A stretch of 64,000 nucleotides of DNA. Origin: Polaribacter dokdonensis (GTDB lineage: Bacteria > Bacteroidota > Bacteroidia > Flavobacteriales > Flavobacteriaceae). Of this stretch, positions 60,525 to 64,000 are shown piece by piece. The stretch spans positions 2,997,501 to 3,061,500 of the forward strand of contig NZ_CP101505.1 in the NCBI RefSeq assembly GCF_024362345.1. The letters are read 5' to 3'. How positions within the stretch are numbered: position 1 is the stretch's first letter; each line of letters begins with the position of its first letter. Under the pieces are notes generated by a model, which saw only the letters and a list, made by a program, of their open reading frames with translations, was not told the DNA's origin and did not search any database. The position numbers and the translations under genes were made by a program.

Positions 60525-63500
60525 ATGCAATTTCAGAAAAATAGCTTTTATTTTTTAGTAATTGTATTTTTTGTGTTTGTTGATAATGTAAGTGCTCAAA
60601 AGCTTTTTAAAAGAGTAGATAGTACTATTGGCTTTCAAAATTTAAAAGAAAATAATGGAGTTTCTGTGGCTGATTTTGATGGTGATTATGATCTAGATGT
60701 GTTTGTAGTTTCTGTATGGAAAGATGAATCAGGAATTGAAGCTACTAAAAGTAAACTGTATAGAAATAATGGTAATGGCTCATTTACAGATGTTACTGTT
60801 GGTTCTGGTTTGGAAAACTTATTGCCTACTGAAGATCTAGATGCAACTTATGATAATTTCTTAGGACTAAAAGGGTACAAATTTGGTGCTTTTTGGGGTG
60901 ATTATGACAATGATGGAGATCCAGATATATTTTTTACTTATTTATCTAAAGTTCAATTATTCGAAAATTTAGGGAATGGAAAGTTTAAAGAGATTACAGA
61001 AGCTTCAGGTATCACAAAATTAAATGATTGTGAAAATACAGGGGCTGTTTGGTTTGATTATGATAATGATAGCTTTTTAGATTTGTATATCGTAGATTGG
61101 AAAGGCTGTAATTCAAATACCCTATATCATAATAATGGAAATGGAACTTTTAGTGATGTTACTTCTTCTACAAATATAATTACTCAAATAGATTTACCTG
61201 GTTATACTCCTTTTCCTTTTGACTTTAATAATGATGGTTGGATGGATCTTTACCTCACCAACGATTTACGTAAGCAGAATCAATTATTTATCAATAATAA
61301 TGGTGAAAGTTTCACAGAAGCTGCTGCAGATTATGGTTTAGAAGCTAATTTTAATGATATGGGTATTGCTATTGGCGATTATAATAAAGATGGTTATTTC
61401 GATTTTTATATATCTACTATCGCCAATAATTCTCTATTAAAAGGTAGTGAGAATAATACCTATACCAATGTTGCAGAAGCGCTTTTAATAAATAATACCA
61501 ATTTTTCATGGGGAACTAAATTTGGCGATTTTGATTTAGATGGTGATGAAGATTTAATCGTTGTTAATGGTTTTAAAAATTCAAGTGAAGTAGAATATAA
61601 CAATGTCTTTTTTGAAAATCAAATCAATAATAATGATGCTACATTTACTACTTCTCAAATAACAGGTATAGAAGATTTAACTGTTAGTGTAGAGGTTCTT
61701 GATTTCGATTATGATTTTGATGGCGATTTAGATCTCTTTGTAACCAATTCAGATCGAAATTCATATTTCTACGAAAACACCAAAAGAGATGCATCTAATT
61801 TTAATATCTCTAAATGGTTTCAATTAAGTTTAGAGGGTACTTTATCTAATAGAGATGCAATTGGTACAAGAATTACTTTAATTACAGATAAAGATACTTA
61901 TGTAAGATATTATAATGGAGTAGGATTTTTAGGGCAGAGTTTAAAACCTGTTCATTTTGGATTAGATAATTCAACAATTATTGAAGAACTACAAATTAAT
62001 TGGCCTTCAGGTCATGTGGATACTTACACTAATTTAGAGCTAAATACATTTGCAAAAGCAGTAGAAAATAATTCTTACACCCAATTAAATGTTCAGCCAG
62101 CCAATAAAATATCTGGTTGTACAGACCCAAATTCGTGTAATTATAATCCACAAGCTACCATAGATGATGGCTCTTGTAGTTATTTAGAAGTGTCTAATGT
62201 TATCAATGGAAACTCAAATCCAGCATACTTTAGTACTGAAAATTATACATTTAATGCTCCAGAAAACTCAAATATTACTTGGCAAATAGAAGGAGGAAAA
62301 CTCATAGATGGTCAAGGTACATCAGAAATAATAGTTGAATGGGAATTTAAAAGCGAAGGAAAAATTAGTGTAGTTATAGGCACTGAGACTTGTAAAAGTG
62401 AGCTAGTTACTCTTGATATAAGTATTAGTTTAGAGAATATTGCAGCAAACAAATCAATTGCACGTATTTGGAATGAAGCTTTGCTAGAAGCGATTAGAGG
62501 CGATTTTGCAAGACCAACTATTCATGCTCGTAATTTGTTTCATACAAGTATTGCTTTATTTGATGCTTGGGCTGTTTACAGCGAAACTGCTACTCCTTAT
62601 TTAATAGGCAAAATAGTCCATAATTTTACCAGTAACTTAGAAAATTTTACACCACTTGAAGATATAGAAACTTCTAGAAAAAAAGCAATTAGTTATGCTG
62701 CTTATCGATTATTAAGTTATCGATTTAGAAATTCTCCTAGTAAAAATACAACACAAGAAAAGTTAGATGATTTAATGAATCAACTAAACTATGATATAAA
62801 TTTTACTAGCATAAACTATCAAGAAGGAAATGCTGCAGCATTAGGAAATTATGTTGCAGCAATAATTATTAGTTATGGAAATCAAGATGGGTCTAATGAA
62901 TTATCAGATTTTGAAAATCAGTTTTACAAACCTTTAAATAAAGCTTTAGCTCCAGAAAATCCTGGAAACCCAGAAATAACAGATCCTAATAGATGGCAAT
63001 CTCTTAGTTTAGATACGTACATCGATCAAAGTGGAAACTTGATTGAAGGTGATGTTATTGATTTTTTAAGCCCTGAATGGGGTTCAGTAACTCCTTTTTC
63101 ACTGAAAGAAAAAGATAAAATAGATGAAGTTAAAGAGGGTAATAACTATTCTGTTTATCATGATTTTGTAGCTCCTCCTTATCTAGATGAAGCAAATACA
63201 GAATCATCAAACTTCTATAAAAACGGATTTACTCAAGTTGCAATTTGGAGTAGTCATTTAGATCCTAATGATAATGTAATGTGGGATATTTCTCCTAAAT
63301 CAATTGGTAATTTATCTTCAAATGATTTGCCAGAATCGTATTCCAATTACGATAATTTTTATAATCGTTTTACAGGTGGTGATATTAGCGAAGGTCATTC
63401 ATTAAACCCAATTACGAATACAAGTTATGCATCTCATACTGTTCCTAGAGGAGACTATACAAGAGTTTTAGCTGAATTTTGGGCAGATGGTCCAGATTCA

Positions 63501-64000
63501 GAAACTCCTCCTGGTCATTGGTTTACAATACTAAATGAAGTGAACGATCATAATTTAATAATTAAAAAATTAGAAGGAAAAGGTGATGAGCTTTCTCATT
63601 TAGAATGGGATGTAAAATCTTATTTTGTCTTAGGAGGTGCAATGCATGATGCTGCAATTGCAGCTTGGAGTTTAAAAGGATATTATGATTATATCAGGCC
63701 AATTTCTGCAATTAGATACTTAGCAGATTTAGGGCAAAGTTCTAATGAAAACTTACCTAATTATCATCCTCAAGGAATTTTACTAGAACCAGGATATGTA
63801 GAGCTAGTATTGGAAGAAGACCCTATTGCCATTCGTAATCCTGAAAATGTCAATAAAATTAAGCTCTATACCTGGAGAGGTCATAATGAAATTACTGATA
63901 CAAATACAGATGTAGCTGGTGTTGGTTGGATTTTAGCCGAAAATTGGTGGCCTTATCAAAGGCCTAGTTTTGTAACTCCTCCTTTTGCAGGTTTTGTCTC
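60525..64000 (+). CDS. FG-GAP/UnbV/vanadium-haloperoxidase-like secreted protein, C-terminus beyond the window
   Basis: 1158 codons open to the right edge. Signal peptide MQFQKNSFYFLVIV..VSAQ (25). Residues about 40-430: seven or more FG-GAP/VCBS units with Ca-binding DxDxD(G) (VADFDGDYDLDVFV, GDYDNDGDPDIFF, FDYDNDSFLDLY, GDYNKDGYFDFY, GDFDLDGDEDLIV). About 445-505: UnbV/ASPIC domain (GTRITLITDKD, LQINWPSGHVDTYTNLE). About 531-552: the GCTDP-x-SCNYNPQATIDDGSC motif. About 560-635: Ig-like region. From 646: the vanadium haloperoxidase/PAP2 family (ARIWNEALLEAIRGDFARPTIHARNLFH, LAEFWADGPDSETPPGHW) and K-x6-RP (K1051 to R1058-P1059). The expected S-G-H motif would follow VTPPFAGFVS just past the end. 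Confidence 0.9.
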   Translation, partial: MQFQKNSFYFLVIVFFVFVDNVSAQKLFKRVDSTIGFQNLKENNGVSVADFDGDYDLDVFVVSVWKDESGIEATKSKLYRNNGNGSFTDVTVGSGLENLLPTEDLDATYDNFLGLKGYKFGAFWGDYDNDGDPDIFFTYLSKVQLFENLGNGKFKEITEASGITKLNDCENTGAVWFDYDNDSFLDLYIVDWKGCNSNTLYHNNGNGTFSDVTSSTNIITQIDLPGYTPFPFDFNNDGWMDLYLTNDLRKQNQLFINNNGESFTEAAADYGLEANFNDMGIAIGDYNKDGYFDFYISTIANNSLLKGSENNTYTNVAEALLINNTNFSWGTKFGDFDLDGDEDLIVVNGFKNSSEVEYNNVFFENQINNNDATFTTSQITGIEDLTVSVEVLDFDYDFDGDLDLFVTNSDRNSYFYENTKRDASNFNISKWFQLSLEGTLSNRDAIGTRITLITDKDTYVRYYNGVGFLGQSLKPVHFGLDNSTIIEELQINWPSGHVDTYTNLELNTFAKAVENNSYTQLNVQPANKISGCTDPNSCNYNPQATIDDGSCSYLEVSNVINGNSNPAYFSTENYTFNAPENSNITWQIEGGKLIDGQGTSEIIVEWEFKSEGKISVVIGTETCKSELVTLDISISLENIAANKSIARIWNEALLEAIRGDFARPTIHARNLFHTSIALFDAWAVYSETATPYLIGKIVHNFTSNLENFTPLEDIETSRKKAISYAAYRLLSYRFRNSPSKNTTQEKLDDLMNQLNYDINFTSINYQEGNAAALGNYVAAIIISYGNQDGSNELSDFENQFYKPLNKALAPENPGNPEITDPNRWQSLSLDTYIDQSGNLIEGDVIDFLSPEWGSVTPFSLKEKDKIDEVKEGNNYSVYHDFVAPPYLDEANTESSNFYKNGFTQVAIWSSHLDPNDNVMWDISPKSIGNLSSNDLPESYSNYDNFYNRFTGGDISEGHSLNPITNTSYASHTVPRGDYTRVLAEFWADGPDSETPPGHWFTILNEVNDHNLIIKKLEGKGDELSHLEWDVKSYFVLGGAMHDAAIAAWSLKGYYDYIRPISAIRYLADLGQSSNENLPNYHPQGILLEPGYVELVLEEDPIAIRNPENVNKIKLYTWRGHNEITDTNTDVAGVGWILAENWWPYQRPSFVTPPFAGFV

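Noticed and set aside
1..64000. CRISPR arrays, tRNA/rRNA genes, insertion sequences, prophage, toxin-antitoxin or restriction systems
   Set aside because: None was recognisable on reading: no regularly spaced repeats, no T-loop sequences, no transposase or integrase motifs. A solitary nuclease-like gene (11772-12467) is not enough to claim a defence system.

Overview
The window is a contiguous stretch of a low-GC (roughly 30 percent by eye) chromosome from a member of the Bacteroidota, almost certainly a marine-type Flavobacteriaceae (Polaribacter/Tenacibaculum-like; the genus is a guess). Support: gliding-motility genes gldF/gldG, type IX secretion (T9SS) sorting domains of both type A and type B, the Bacteroidota-type RNA polymerase omega subunit, a GLPGLI-family protein, DUF4835, DUF2911 and DUF6503-type proteins, almost no Shine-Dalgarno sequences, and promoters of the Bacteroidota form (TTG about 19 bp before TAnnTTTG). 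I saw no rRNA, tRNA, CRISPR array, insertion sequence or prophage.

Layout. 1-3.2 kb: the start of an outer-membrane TonB-type receptor, divergent from a LytS-type sensor kinase and LytTR response regulator, with a LytTR-like operator between them. 3.2-12.5 kb: minus-strand genes for two secreted/lipoprotein peptidases (M23, M28), a TMEM175-like channel, a short-chain dehydrogenase, an acetyltransferase, a zinc metallopeptidase, a DEAD-box helicase, a cupin and a nuclease-like orphan. 12.5-14.0 kb: an AT-rich patch with orphan genes, bounded by htpG on one side and a decayed copy of the htpG 3' end plus its terminator on the other. 14-18.6 kb: htpG, fabH, a GLPGLI protein and a CoA-binding protein.

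18.7-22.6 kb is one minus-strand run, pyrR-pyrB-small conserved protein-stand-alone T9SS sorting domain-rnz-PAS/LuxR regulator, led by a clear promoter. 22.7-25.9 kb: TPR, DUF2911 and NAD-binding proteins. 25.9-29.9 kb: SAM hydrolase-monooxygenase-acetyltransferase-gldF-gldG. 30-35.6 kb: PhoH ATPase, a large type B T9SS surface protein, purC and two overlapping small genes. 35.8-46 kb: fasciclin lipoprotein, TerC and TauE membrane proteins, acetyl-CoA synthetase, an ABC exporter, a DUF6503-like lipoprotein, Nudix, a class V aminotransferase and an M42 peptidase. 46-51 kb: an ABC ATPase and a 1216-residue ABC-permease/M1-aminopeptidase fusion.

51.3-60.5 kb is housekeeping: DoxX, a DUF6913-like protein, dapA, then bamD-rpoZ-coaBC-DUF4835-recN-fabI and a glycosyltransferase. 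From 60.5 kb to the right edge runs one very long secreted protein: FG-GAP/VCBS repeats, an UnbV/ASPIC domain, a T9SS-type cysteine motif, and a vanadium haloperoxidase/PAP2-type catalytic region whose K-x6-RP motif is visible just before the window ends.

Most of the window is ordinary chromosomal core. The observations most worth checking are the LytTR-type operator at 850-878, the htpG remnant at 12.5 kb, the T9SS protein that is only a sorting domain, and the FG-GAP/UnbV/haloperoxidase fusion at the right end.
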